A stretch of 47,128 nt of DNA from Nitrososphaeria archaeon. GTDB taxonomy: Archaea; Thermoproteota; Nitrososphaeria; Nitrososphaerales; Nitrosopumilaceae. Numbering within the stretch: position 1 is the stretch's first letter; each line of letters starts with the position of its first letter. Of the stretch, positions 1 to 9,836 are shown piece after piece. The position numbers were made by a program, and so were the translations under genes. A model generated the notes under the pieces. The model did not search any database, was not told where the DNA came from, and saw only the letters and a list, made by a program, of their open reading frames with translations. Location of the stretch: NCBI GenBank assembly GCA_010028495.1, contig RHCX01000003.1:1-47128 (forward strand). The letters run 5' to 3'.

Positions 1-194
1 CACGGCATTATTCTGATTTTTTGATTATTTCTGATTCTCTTTATTTTTCCAGTGGTCTTCATTGTCTGAACAAGAATTGTATTATCTGAAATCATAAACC
101 ATACCGGGGTCTGAACGGCTTGTCCGTTTTTCTTGTAGGTCTCCAAATTGACATACTTGTGTTTCTCTAGAATAGCTAAACTATCCAAGTCCAT
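1..194 (-). CDS. PPOX-class (pyridoxamine 5'-phosphate oxidase fold / F420-dependent-like) protein, N-terminal fragment cut by window edge
   Basis: Reverse-complement translation from ATG at 194: MDLDSLAILEKHKYVNLETYKKNGQAVQTPVWFMISDNTILVQTMKTTGKIKRIRNNQKIRIMP; the TPVWF...GKIKRIRNN pattern is typical of the family. Not in the ORF track because it runs off the edge. Confidence 0.75.
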   Translation of the reverse strand, partial: MDLDSLAILEKHKYVNLETYKKNGQAVQTPVWFMISDNTILVQTMKTTGKIKRIRNNQKIRIMP

Positions 195-256
195 CACGAT
201 GTGGTATAGCGATCAATTATTTTAGTATACCAAATCTCAACAGACTTAAATAGAAT

Positions 257-1552
257 TTGGAATCAGGGATCTCGATCAGATTGGTTCAGGCAGATCCATT
301 CAAGAATGCACTAAAACAACTAGATGATGCTTGCTCAATTCTAAAAATTGACAAAGGCACTAGGGACTATCTTGCAGAGCCAAACAAAGTCTTACGTGTA
401 AAGCTTCCAGTGAAAATGGACAACGGAAAAATCCGAACGTTCATTGGATTTAGAAGCCAGCACAACAACGATCGCGGTCCATACAAGGGCGGAATCAGAT
501 ACTTTGATCCAGAAGGCGGAGTCGATTACATGGAAAAGGAAGTCAAGGCGTTATCGTCTTGGATGACTTGGAAATGCGCAGTAGTAGATGTTCCACTGGG
601 TGGGGGAAAAGGCGGAATTTTCGTCAATCCTAAAAAAGAAAAGCTATCTGAAGGCGAACTTGAAAGACTAACTAGAAGATTTGCGTTTGCAATCGCTGAG
701 ATAATCGGCCCAAAAAAAGACATTCCTGCACCTGACGTGTACACGACTGGCAAGGAAATGTCTCAGATAATGGATGTTTACAGCAAACTCTCTGGCATGG
801 GAAATGAGCCGGGAGTAATTACTGGAAAACCACTATCGCTTGGAGGCTCCCTTGCAAGAAACGTTGCAACAGGTCTTGGATGCGCATACTGTGTCCGCGA
901 AGCTGCAAAGACAATCGGCCTAAAACTAAAGGGCGCGAAGGTTGTCATTCAGGGATACGGTAACGCAGGAACATTTACTGCAGAATACCTAGAAAAAATG
1001 GGCGCTAAAGTAATCGCAGTAAGTGACACCAAGGGTTCAATTATCAATCCAAACGGATTGGACTCCAAAAAGGTCCTCGAGTTCAAGAACAAGACTGGCT
1101 CCGTAGTCGGTTATCCGGGAAGCAAGAAAATCACAACTGAACAACTACTAACCACAAAATGCGACATTTTGATTCCAGCAGCGCTGGAAAACCAAATCAA
1201 CGCATCGATTGCAAAAAAACTCCAATGCAAAATCATTGGCGAAGCTGCAAATGGCCCAACAATGCCGGAAGCAGACCCAATCATCTACCAGAAAAAGATA
1301 ATTGTCATTCCAGACATATTGGCAAACTCTGGTGGTGTTTGCATATCATACTTGGAGTGGGTGCAAAACAACATGGGCTACTATTGGTCATTTGACGAAG
1401 TAGCAAAAAAAATGGAAGACCACATCACACGTGGATTCCGCGACACACTTGCACTGTCCAAAAAACACAAAATCGACATGCGACGCGCAGCAATGGTTCT
1501 GGCAGTTGGTAGAGTTGTTGAAGCATTCAAAGCAAAAGGCCTCTGGCCATAA
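257..1552 (+). CDS. gdhA: Glutamate dehydrogenase (Glu/Leu/Phe/Val dehydrogenase family)
   Basis: GPYKGGIRYFDPEGGVDYMEKEVKALSSWMTWKCAVVDVPLGGGKGG, catalytic-lysine region, and C-terminal Rossmann motif GYGNAGTFTAEYL; TTG start. Confidence 0.95.
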   Translation: MESGISIRLVQADPFKNALKQLDDACSILKIDKGTRDYLAEPNKVLRVKLPVKMDNGKIRTFIGFRSQHNNDRGPYKGGIRYFDPEGGVDYMEKEVKALSSWMTWKCAVVDVPLGGGKGGIFVNPKKEKLSEGELERLTRRFAFAIAEIIGPKKDIPAPDVYTTGKEMSQIMDVYSKLSGMGNEPGVITGKPLSLGGSLARNVATGLGCAYCVREAAKTIGLKLKGAKVVIQGYGNAGTFTAEYLEKMGAKVIAVSDTKGSIINPNGLDSKKVLEFKNKTGSVVGYPGSKKITTEQLLTTKCDILIPAALENQINASIAKKLQCKIIGEAANGPTMPEADPIIYQKKIIVIPDILANSGGVCISYLEWVQNNMGYYWSFDEVAKKMEDHITRGFRDTLALSKKHKIDMRRAAMVLAVGRVVEAFKAKGLWP

Positions 1553-1600
1553 ATTTTCCATTTTTATCATTAAAATTATGCCTAATTTACTGCCTAGTTA

Positions 1601-2119
1601 ATGGCAAATAAGCACACCATAGTGGTGGTCATATCTATAATTATAATTGCAGGCTCTTTGGGATATTCATCTGTAAACGCAATATCCAATCACGGACTAG
1701 AATTTTCTTGGCCTGGGAAATCATTCAATTTTCTTTCTGTAATGACTGACAAGACAGTTAAAGTGTGTAATCCATCCGATCTACCTGCTAGTTTTTCCAA
1801 GTATTCATTTACAATATTCTATGATGGCAAAGAGCTTGGCACATACAGCACAGGCCATGGCGGATTGTCCCCGCATAGCAGTGGTGTTGTGTTTGGCAAG
1901 TTTGATTCCAAGGATGATAGGATTGCCAATCTGTTTTTTGCATTTTTTGACACGGAAAATGGCGGAACGGATGTTACACGAATCAACACCGACAAAATCA
2001 AGGTAAAGACTACACTAGAGAGCACAATACTTTGGGTGGTGCCACATGTTGTAACACATGAATATGACGGAGCAGAATTTGTGAACATGATAAACAAGGC
2101 GTCTAACTGTGAAAAGTAA
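1601..2119 (+). CDS. Hypothetical secreted or membrane-anchored protein
   Basis: N-terminal hydrophobic segment (HTIVVVISIIIIAGSLGYSSVNA); no recognised domain. Confidence 0.6.
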   Translation: MANKHTIVVVISIIIIAGSLGYSSVNAISNHGLEFSWPGKSFNFLSVMTDKTVKVCNPSDLPASFSKYSFTIFYDGKELGTYSTGHGGLSPHSSGVVFGKFDSKDDRIANLFFAFFDTENGGTDVTRINTDKIKVKTTLESTILWVVPHVVTHEYDGAEFVNMINKASNCEK

Positions 2120-2803
2120 ATGCCTGATGTTTTAGTAATAAAAAACGCAAGGCTGGAAGGTCCAGGAACAATAGGAGAACTTTTAGAATCTGACGGATAC
2201 TCGTTGGATATAGTTTCGGCAAAAAAAGAAAAGATTCCAAAACTTGATCATGCGATGGTTTTGGTTTTAGGTGCACCAGAAAGTGCAAACGATGAACATC
2301 AATACCTCAAAGACGAGCTTGCATTGATTAGAGATGCAACGCAAAAAAATATTCCAGTATTAGGAGTCTGTCTTGGCTCGCAGCTCATAGCAAAAGCATT
2401 TGGGGCCAGAGTTTATCCTGGACCAAAAAAAGAAATCGGATTCTACCATGATATTATTCCAGACAAGACTGCAAAATCGAGCCTGTTTTCAGGCTTGACC
2501 AGTCCGTTTTCGGTATTTCACTGGCATGGCGATACATTTGACATTCCAAAAGGTGCACAAAGATTGGCTTATTCCGAATTGTATAATCAAGCATTCCAGT
2601 ATGGAACTGCGATTGGAGTACAATTTCATTTTGAGGTGGATTCTGATACGATAAAATCTTGGCTTGATAACACCACAGAAAATCTGAATTTATCGTATAT
2701 TGATCCAAAAAAGATCCGATCGGAAATAGACGGCAATATCGACACAATCCAAAAAAACATGAAATTATTTTACAAAAACTTCAAGTCAGAATTCAAACTT
2801 TGA
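2120..2803 (+). CDS. Class I glutamine amidotransferase (GMP synthase GATase-like)
   Basis: Nucleophile motif PVLGVCLGSQLIA, and GVQFHFEVD with catalytic His-x-Glu; start directly abuts the upstream stop (TAAATG). Confidence 0.85.
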   Translation: MPDVLVIKNARLEGPGTIGELLESDGYSLDIVSAKKEKIPKLDHAMVLVLGAPESANDEHQYLKDELALIRDATQKNIPVLGVCLGSQLIAKAFGARVYPGPKKEIGFYHDIIPDKTAKSSLFSGLTSPFSVFHWHGDTFDIPKGAQRLAYSELYNQAFQYGTAIGVQFHFEVDSDTIKSWLDNTTENLNLSYIDPKKIRSEIDGNIDTIQKNMKLFYKNFKSEFKL

Positions 2804-2845
2804 CACAAATTTAATATACAGAACGAGGGTGTTCCCGATCACGTT

Positions 2846-4960
2846 ATGAAATCAACTCAGAAAATTTTCGATGAAACAATGAAGACAGACCACAAGGTTA
2901 TCACCGAGGATGTCTCTAAATCAATTCTAAAAGCATACGGCGTCAAAGTCCCACCATATGCACTAGCAAAGACTGCAAAAGATGCAGTCAAGGCATCCAA
3001 GAAAATTGGATTCCCACTAGTAATGAAAATTGTTTCCCCGCAAATTCTACACAAAACAGATGCGGGCGGAGTAAAGGTTGGAGTTGCAAACGCAAAAGAA
3101 GTCAAAAAGACATTTGATACTATTATTAAAAATGTGAAAAAATACGACAAGAAAGCCGAGATCAAAGGAGTCCTATTGGAGAAAATGGTTCCAAAAGGAG
3201 TCGAGATGATTGTCGGACTGCAAGTCGATCCGCAATTTGGCCCTGTTATTATGGCCGGCCTTGGCGGTGTAATGACTGAAGTCTTCAAAGACGTAGCATG
3301 GAGAATGCTGCCGATTACAATGGCTGACGCAAAATCCATGATTGAAGAACTAAAGTCATCAAAATTATTCAAGGGCTTTAGAGGCTCAGCACCAATTGAT
3401 CTGAATATGCTTGCAAAGGCACTAGTTCAGATTGGCCAAATCGGCGTGGACAATGCATCCCATGTCAACAGCATCGACTTTAATCCAATAGTGGTGTATC
3501 CGAAATCCTACTTTGTTGTTGATGCAAAGATAATCCTTGCAAAAGAGGTAAACCCCAACGCAATATCCAAGGCAACACCAAATGCAGAGTTTATGGAGAA
3601 GTTCTTTACTCCTGCATCGGTTGCACTGGTTGGTGCATCTGCAACACCTGGCAAAGTCGGAAATTCTGTACTTGATTCTCTTGCAAAACACGACTACAAG
3701 GGTACAGTATATCCAATTAATCCAAAGTCTGAGGAAATACTTGGAGTAAAATGCTATCCATCAATTGAGGCAATACCGGGAAGCGTAGACCTGGTAGTGG
3801 TTTGCGTTGATCTGTCCGTTACGCCACCAGTGCTGGAATCATGCGCAAAGAAGGGAATCCATAATGTCGTTATTGTATCCGGCGGAGGAAAGGAGCTTGG
3901 CGGAGAGCGTGCAGCATACGAAGCCCAAGTCAAAGAATTATCAGAAAAGCACAAAATCAGAATTATTGGTCCAAACTGCATTGGAATGTTCAATGCGGCA
4001 AACAGACTAGACTGTGCATTCCAAGGACAAGAAAGAATGGTCAGAGCAAAACTTGGAAATGTCGCACTGTTGTCACAATCTGGAACAATGGGAATCAGCT
4101 TCCTAGAATCTGCTGACTCGTTTGGTTTATCCAAAATGGTCAGCTATGGAAACCGTTCAGATGTAGATGAAGCAGACATGATCTGGTATCTAGCATCAGA
4201 CCCACAAACCAAAGTAATAGCATTATACGTAGAAGGCTTTGGAGATGGACGCAAGTTCGTCGAGACTGCCAAAAAAGTAATGGCTGAAAAGAAAAAACCA
4301 GTCGTTATCTGGAAGAGCGGAAGAACTGAGGCAGGTGCAAAGCAGGCAGCCTCTCACACCGGCTCACTTGGAGGCTCCAACGCTATCATCATGGGGGCAT
4401 TCAAGCAAGCAGGAATCATCTCAGTTGAAAGCTACCAAGAACTGGTGGCAGTCACAAAAGCACTTGCATGGCAACCAGCTGCAAAGGGCAACAAGGTTGC
4501 AATGTGTAGCAACGGTGCAGGTCCAATGATTGGAGGTATAGACCAGTTTGAAAGACTCGGACTAAAACTAGCAACAATCTCTCCAAAGATCCTAGACGAG
4601 ATGAAAGCACACTTTCCACCAACCTATGTCATCGGCAAGGGCAATCCAGCAGATGTCACCGGCGGCGCAAACGCAGAAGACTATCGTTATACGATAGAAA
4701 AATTCTACGAGGAAAACGACGTAGATGTTGTTATGCCTTGGTTTGTATTCCAAGACGATCCTCTGGAAGAGACAATCATCCAACACCTGGCTAATTTCTC
4801 AAAGCAACAGAAAAAGCCACTATTGGTAGGCGGAAACGGCGGTCCATACACGAAGAAGATCTCAGCACTAATCGAAAAAGAAGGCGTGCCAGTCTATGAT
4901 GATCTTAGAGACTGGACGGCAGCTGCATCTGCACTTGCTCAATGGGGCAAGCACCTCTAA
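2846..4960 (+). CDS. ADP-forming acyl-CoA synthetase, probable 3-hydroxypropionyl-CoA synthetase of the HP/HB cycle
   Basis: Fused ATP-grasp and CoA-binding/succinyl-CoA-ligase-like domains ([47 protein letters not shown]); adjacency to the enoyl-CoA hydratase matches my recollection of the Nitrosopumilus maritimus Nmar_1309/1308 pair. Confidence 0.85.
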   Translation: MKSTQKIFDETMKTDHKVITEDVSKSILKAYGVKVPPYALAKTAKDAVKASKKIGFPLVMKIVSPQILHKTDAGGVKVGVANAKEVKKTFDTIIKNVKKYDKKAEIKGVLLEKMVPKGVEMIVGLQVDPQFGPVIMAGLGGVMTEVFKDVAWRMLPITMADAKSMIEELKSSKLFKGFRGSAPIDLNMLAKALVQIGQIGVDNASHVNSIDFNPIVVYPKSYFVVDAKIILAKEVNPNAISKATPNAEFMEKFFTPASVALVGASATPGKVGNSVLDSLAKHDYKGTVYPINPKSEEILGVKCYPSIEAIPGSVDLVVVCVDLSVTPPVLESCAKKGIHNVVIVSGGGKELGGERAAYEAQVKELSEKHKIRIIGPNCIGMFNAANRLDCAFQGQERMVRAKLGNVALLSQSGTMGISFLESADSFGLSKMVSYGNRSDVDEADMIWYLASDPQTKVIALYVEGFGDGRKFVETAKKVMAEKKKPVVIWKSGRTEAGAKQAASHTGSLGGSNAIIMGAFKQAGIISVESYQELVAVTKALAWQPAAKGNKVAMCSNGAGPMIGGIDQFERLGLKLATISPKILDEMKAHFPPTYVIGKGNPADVTGGANAEDYRYTIEKFYEENDVDVVMPWFVFQDDPLEETIIQHLANFSKQQKKPLLVGGNGGPYTKKISALIEKEGVPVYDDLRDWTAAASALAQWGKHL

Positions 4961-4994
4961 ACATTTATTTCAAGTGTGAATTTTTCCTAGAATC

Positions 4995-5756
4995 ATGGCT
5001 TTAGTTACGACTTCAAAATCAAACGGAATTGCTATCGTCAAAATCAACAGACCTGACAAGCTAAATGCAATGAACATGGATGTTGCAAGAGAACTCGTTT
5101 CTGTATTTACACAACTAGACACAGACAATGATGTCAAAGTAATCATTCTGACTGGAGAAGGCGAAAAGGCATTCTCTGCAGGTGCAGACATTGAATACAT
5201 GTCAAAGATATCTGCAGATGAGTCAGTCGAATACGCAAAACTTGGACAGCTGGTAACAAACACAATAGAGCTGGTATCCAAGCCGACAATTGCAGCAGTC
5301 AATGGATTTGCATTGGGCGGAGGATGTGAAGTTGCAATGTCTTGTGATATCAGAATTGCAGCAGACACTGCTCGCATGGGTCAACCAGAAGTAACAATAG
5401 GCATTCCACCGGGATGGGGAGGAACCCAAAGACTGATGAGAATTGTGGGAATTGCAAAGGCAAAGGAACTTGTCTACACTGGCAAAATGATTAAAGCTGA
5501 TGAGGCAGAAAAAATCGGTCTTGTCAATCAGGTCGTACCGTTGGCATCGCTGATGGAGGAAACCATGAAAATGGCAAACCAGATAGCTGCAAATTCCGTT
5601 TCCGGAGTAAAAATGTCCAAAATAGCAATCAACAAGGGACGCAACGCAGATCTCGACACTGGCCTTGGAATCGAGCTTTTAGCATGGAGAAACTGCTTTA
5701 CCGATCCAGACCGAGAGCAACGAATGACTGCATTTGTAAACAAGTCCAAAAAATAA
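4995..5756 (+). CDS. Enoyl-CoA hydratase family; probable crotonyl-CoA hydratase / 3-hydroxypropionyl-CoA dehydratase
   Basis: Crotonase signatures [11 protein letters not shown] and [23 protein letters not shown]; neighbour of the 3HP-CoA synthetase. Confidence 0.9.
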   Translation: MALVTTSKSNGIAIVKINRPDKLNAMNMDVARELVSVFTQLDTDNDVKVIILTGEGEKAFSAGADIEYMSKISADESVEYAKLGQLVTNTIELVSKPTIAAVNGFALGGGCEVAMSCDIRIAADTARMGQPEVTIGIPPGWGGTQRLMRIVGIAKAKELVYTGKMIKADEAEKIGLVNQVVPLASLMEETMKMANQIAANSVSGVKMSKIAINKGRNADLDTGLGIELLAWRNCFTDPDREQRMTAFVNKSKK

Positions 5757-5824
5757 GCTATACCTAATCTTTTCTTTATTCCTAGTATCATAAAGGTGAA
5801 AAGCTTATTATAATTTGGAACGAC

Positions 5825-6184
5825 TTGCACATCATGGCAACTGAACAAACACAAAAACTCGTAACAATCACTCCAAAAGCAGCGGAGAAGATTACCGAGT
5901 TCATGAAAGAGGAAGCAGAAAAGCCAGAATACCTTCGAGTTTATGTTCAAGGCGGCGGATGCTCAGGTCTTTCCTATGGAATGGGATTTGAGGCAAAGCC
6001 AGAAGAAGACGACACAGTCATCGTCGAGCAAGGCGTCAAACTACTAGTTGACAGCTATTCCCAAGAACACCTCAAGGGAGCAAACATCGACTACATCGAG
6101 TCTCTAATGGGATCTGGATTCAAGATTAACAATCCAAATGTTACAAAATCCTGCTCATGCGGACACTCATTCAGCACAGAATAA
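5825..6184 (+). CDS. HesB/IscA-family iron-sulfur cluster assembly protein
   Basis: VYVQGGGCSGLSYGMGFE and C-terminal SCSCGHSF cysteines. Confidence 0.92.
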   Translation: MHIMATEQTQKLVTITPKAAEKITEFMKEEAEKPEYLRVYVQGGGCSGLSYGMGFEAKPEEDDTVIVEQGVKLLVDSYSQEHLKGANIDYIESLMGSGFKINNPNVTKSCSCGHSFSTE

Positions 6185-6276
6185 ACTCTTCATTTTCTCA
6201 TTTTTGTAATTTTTTCAAGCGTAGATCATCATAAGCACTTATATCTGTGATTTGGCAGACTAAGCTATTGATCTTT

Positions 6277-6282
6277 AGGAGG
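6277..6282 (+). promoter_or_regulatory. Shine-Dalgarno-like AGGAGG upstream of dnaG TTG start
   Basis: AGGAGG ends 11 nt upstream of the TTG at 6294. Confidence 0.6.
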
Positions 6283-6293
6283 AATGTTCTCAA

Positions 6294-7442
6294 TTGCCAC
6301 AAACAGGAATTGTCAAGTATCACGTTAAGCTATCCTTTGAAGTTGATGGACTTGTTGAGAGAGCAGACATCATAGGCGCAATCTTTGGCCAGACCGAAGG
6401 TCTGTTAGGCCCAGAGATGAACCTAAATGAGCTCCAACGTCTATCAAAAGTAGGAAGAATAGAAGTAACTGCTACTAGTACTACAAACACCACTAAAGGC
6501 GATGCACTAATTCCAATGTCGACAGACGTTGATACTGCCTCGCTGATAGCGGCCGCAATTGAAAGTATTGACAAGGTAGGTCCATTTGACTGCAAGTTCA
6601 AGCTTACCGCAATTGAAGATGTCCGTGCCACAAAAAAGGACGACATTATCAAGCGCGCAAAAGAGATCAAGCAGCAATGGGCAACAAAGACCATTTCAGA
6701 AGGCGAAACAATGCTCAAAGACATCCACGATGGAACCTCTACTTCTGGTAAACTAACCACATTTGGTAGGGGAAAACTCCCATGCGGACAAGGAGTCTTT
6801 GAATCTCCATGGATTATCCTAGTTGAGGGAAGAGCAGACGTAATCAATCTATTACGTGCTGGAATCGACAACTCACTTGCCATCGATGGCGCACGAATCG
6901 ACGAATCAATCCGAGAATTGTGCGACCAAAAGGACAAGATTGTCGCATTCTTGGACGGAGACAGAGCGGGCGGATTCATTCTCAAGGAGCTCAAAAGCGT
7001 AGTCGACATCGACGTCGTTCACAGAGCACCAGAGGGAGTTGAAGTCGAAGAGCTCACGCCGCAACAAATAGCGGATATACTCAGACCAACAATCGAGGAA
7101 ATGAATAATCCAAAGGCAAAGCCAACCATTTCTGATCCAACCGACAAGCCAATGGCAGAGATTGCAGAAAAGACATTTGCAAAAATAAATGAAACACTAG
7201 AAGCAATCGGCCTGGACTCGAGCAGAAACGAGGTCTTTAAGGTTCCAATATCGGAGCTTGTCTCAAAACTTTCAGTTCAATCCGGAATAAAATATCTGAT
7301 ACTTGACGGAATTGTGACACAGAGATTGGTAGATGGTGCAAAGCAAGCAGGCATCGAGTGTGTAATAGGACACCGAGTAGCCAACCTGACTAACAAGGAC
7401 GGAATTGCTTTGAAGACATTTACTGAACTCGGCGTCGCTTAA
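6294..7442 (+). CDS. dnaG: Archaeal DnaG-like primase (toprim)
   Basis: Toprim motifs ILVEGRADVINLLRAG and VAFLDGDRAG; archaeal DnaG N-terminus KYHVKLSFEVDGLVERADIIGAIFGQTEGLLG. Confidence 0.95.
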   Translation: MPQTGIVKYHVKLSFEVDGLVERADIIGAIFGQTEGLLGPEMNLNELQRLSKVGRIEVTATSTTNTTKGDALIPMSTDVDTASLIAAAIESIDKVGPFDCKFKLTAIEDVRATKKDDIIKRAKEIKQQWATKTISEGETMLKDIHDGTSTSGKLTTFGRGKLPCGQGVFESPWIILVEGRADVINLLRAGIDNSLAIDGARIDESIRELCDQKDKIVAFLDGDRAGGFILKELKSVVDIDVVHRAPEGVEVEELTPQQIADILRPTIEEMNNPKAKPTISDPTDKPMAEIAEKTFAKINETLEAIGLDSSRNEVFKVPISELVSKLSVQSGIKYLILDGIVTQRLVDGAKQAGIECVIGHRVANLTNKDGIALKTFTELGVA

Positions 7443-7478
7443 GAAAGAGTCTTTAACTCTTTTTTCTCTTTTATTTTT

Positions 7479-8156
7479 ATGTCCGAGCTGAAAATCCAGC
7501 ATCTTATCACACTTACTGAATTATTGTCCAAAGGCGCTAGGCACAACTATGTTGGTATTACCACATCGACACTTGGCAAAAAAATTGGCAAGTCCCAACA
7601 AGCTGCATCAAAACATCTATTGGAATTGGAAGAAGGCGGATTTATCCACAGAATAATGTCGGGCAGAAAAGTATCTGTAAAACTAACACAAAAGGGACAT
7701 GATCAAATCTCTGATATGTACAATTTGCTAAAGAATAGCTTGGAATCAATTCCATCTGCAATTGTACTTGATGGGACTCTAGTTGCAGGAATGGGTGAGG
7801 GCAAATACTACATGTCGCTCAAGGGATATACAAAACAATTCAAGGAAAAAATCGGATACATTCCGTTTCCCGGAACACTAAATGTCAAGCTGAACAAAAA
7901 AGAGCAAGTGGAATCACTTCACCAGCTGAACAATATCGAGGCGGCAAAAGTCGAAGGATTCTCAGATGGCAAAAGAACCTACGGATGGGTCAAGTGCTTT
8001 GCATGCAAGATTAATGGTAAGGTTGATGCGCAGCTTATCTTGCTAGAAAGAACTCATCATGATCTATCAACAATTGAATTAATATCGAAATTTGAGATTC
8101 GCAAAAAACTTGGACTCAAAAACGGCTCTGCAATGTCGATTAAGATTCAGATTTAG
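7479..8156 (+). CDS. ribK: CTP-dependent riboflavin kinase (DUF120) with N-terminal winged HTH
   Basis: LDGTLVAGMGEGKYYMSLKGYTKQFKEKIGYIPFPGTLNVKL; N-terminal HTH IGKSQQAASKHLLELEEGGFI. Confidence 0.9.
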   Translation: MSELKIQHLITLTELLSKGARHNYVGITTSTLGKKIGKSQQAASKHLLELEEGGFIHRIMSGRKVSVKLTQKGHDQISDMYNLLKNSLESIPSAIVLDGTLVAGMGEGKYYMSLKGYTKQFKEKIGYIPFPGTLNVKLNKKEQVESLHQLNNIEAAKVEGFSDGKRTYGWVKCFACKINGKVDAQLILLERTHHDLSTIELISKFEIRKKLGLKNGSAMSIKIQI

Positions 8157-8767
8157 ATTCCGTGTAGTGCTTCGCCATATTCTTTTTCTATTTTGGAGCT
8201 GGAAAACTCAGGAATCGGCGATTGCAATCTTGCGACTCTGACGTTTAGGTCTATATTCTTACATCCATCAGTGATGAATTTTTCCTGGTGCACCTGATCA
8301 TAACCCAATGCGATAATATCTGGTCTGACCTTTGACACTGTCTTGAAGATATCGCCATCGTTACCAATGAGGCACAAATCTACTACCTGAAGGGAATTGA
8401 TTAGCTCTTGGCGTTGCTCTTCGGAATGCAACGGATGTCTTTTTTTCATGCGTACGGCTGTATTTCCAGTAGCAATAACGACAACTAGGACATCGCCTAG
8501 GGCTTTTGCCGCATTGAGCGTGTAGATGTGGCCTGGGTGAATAATATCAAAGACACCTCCTGCAAGAACCACATGTAGAGTAGTTCTACCGAAGTCTGTT
8601 AGGGTGTTATTTTCTGTTACCATGAGATTTTTTTTCAGATTTGCAATTCTTTCATTGATGTATGATTCCGAAAGATTTGTCTTTTTGATTATGTTTTCAA
8701 TGAGATCTTCTTTTGTGAACTGGCAGGCAAACATCGATGCCAGAATTTTTTTGTCTATTACATCCAA
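8153..8767 (-). CDS. ribL: FAD synthetase (cytidylyltransferase-like) with N-terminal HTH-like extension
   Basis: VVLAGGVFDIIHPGHIYTLNAAKALGDVLVVVIA (HxGH nucleotidylyltransferase); convergent with ribK. Confidence 0.85.
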   Translation of the reverse strand: MDVIDKKILASMFACQFTKEDLIENIIKKTNLSESYINERIANLKKNLMVTENNTLTDFGRTTLHVVLAGGVFDIIHPGHIYTLNAAKALGDVLVVVIATGNTAVRMKKRHPLHSEEQRQELINSLQVVDLCLIGNDGDIFKTVSKVRPDIIALGYDQVHQEKFITDGCKNIDLNVRVARLQSPIPEFSSSKIEKEYGEALHGI

Positions 8768-8804
8768 TGCATCAATTCTGCAGTGGCGTGGCTTTTAATT
8801 TGTT

Positions 8805-9836
8805 CTATAGTTCCGGCTCTATCCCCTTGGCAATTCGCAAGGCATCAACTAGACCATCTGCATATCCGATAGATAATATGGCAAGCTCATCCTGGCCTTG
8901 CGAATAGAATCTCTCTGCATCCTTGATGTACAAGTCTGCATTTTCCAAAACACTGGCAAATTCCTTGGAATCTTTGTAGTGCGGTGTTATTTGGTCCAGT
9001 GCACGCCGTACCATTGGGATGTATTTTTTCATCATTTGTGCAGATATCTTTTCTATTTTTGGAGTATTGTCTTCTGGCGGATTGATACAATTAGCTAGTA
9101 CCTTTAGCGCATCGGATTCCGTGAAATGCATTATGCCGGGTATGATTATTGTGTGCGGCGGTGCACCAAAGTCCACATTTAATGCTGAAAATTTTCCGGC
9201 AATGATTTTTTGATTAGCCTCTCCAATTCTTGATGCTACAATTCCGTATGTTTCTCCGGAAAAGACCTTTCTTGCTTGCTCTTTTTCCTGCTCTAGCAGG
9301 CTTGATATTGCATCCTTTGGATCCAAAAAGAAGTTCTTGTTTTGATTCCATTCTAATAGTACAATGGTGTGGTTGCCCAGCTTGAGATTCTCAAATATTG
9401 TGTAATATGCAGTGGCCGATGGGATTCCGCTCATTATTGTTACCGTTTTTCCAACTTTGTAAAAGTGCAGACCGCACTCGCCAATCAAAGATGTTATGGC
9501 AGATGATGCGTGAATTGTATCGGTTTTAGTGCCGTCTTGTATTGCTCGGACCCGCAATTCTATATGCGTAGTTGCAATGTACGGGTCGCCATATGATAAT
9601 AATGCAACGGTATTGGTTTTTGCAACTTCGAGAATTTCTTTGCCGTCTTCAACTAGCCACCTTGGAGCTAGTCTGAACTGTCCCTTGGTTAATTGCTGGA
9701 GAAATTTTGTCTGGTCTTCCGACATGGGACTGGTAAACTGCTCAAAATACACAATATCTGATTCTGAGATTATCTTACGGGATTTTTCTGATATTGCATC
9801 CGGGCCGCCAATTCCTAGGCCGACAAACCAGAGCAT
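8805..9836 (-). CDS. dphB: Diphthine synthase (SAM-dependent) fused to a C-terminal DUF357-like helical domain
   Basis: N-terminal tetrapyrrole-methylase fold MLWFVGLGIGGPDAIS...LLSYGDPYIATTH; C-terminal ~88 aa KIEKISAQMMKKYIPMVRRALDQITPHYKDSKEFASVLENADLYIKDAERFYSQGQDELAILSIGYADGLVDALRIAKG. Confidence 0.88.
   Translation of the reverse strand: MLWFVGLGIGGPDAISEKSRKIISESDIVYFEQFTSPMSEDQTKFLQQLTKGQFRLAPRWLVEDGKEILEVAKTNTVALLSYGDPYIATTHIELRVRAIQDGTKTDTIHASSAITSLIGECGLHFYKVGKTVTIMSGIPSATAYYTIFENLKLGNHTIVLLEWNQNKNFFLDPKDAISSLLEQEKEQARKVFSGETYGIVASRIGEANQKIIAGKFSALNVDFGAPPHTIIIPGIMHFTESDALKVLANCINPPEDNTPKIEKISAQMMKKYIPMVRRALDQITPHYKDSKEFASVLENADLYIKDAERFYSQGQDELAILSIGYADGLVDALRIAKGIEPEL

Noticed and set aside
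2857-3372. 171-aa minus ORF antisense to the 3HP-CoA synthetase
   Set aside because: Antisense shadow with skewed composition (Ser/Phe/Thr/Ile).
6320-7009. 229-aa minus-strand ORF antisense to dnaG
   Set aside because: Ser/Ile/Leu-rich translation typical of antisense of a real gene; dnaG on the plus strand is unambiguous.
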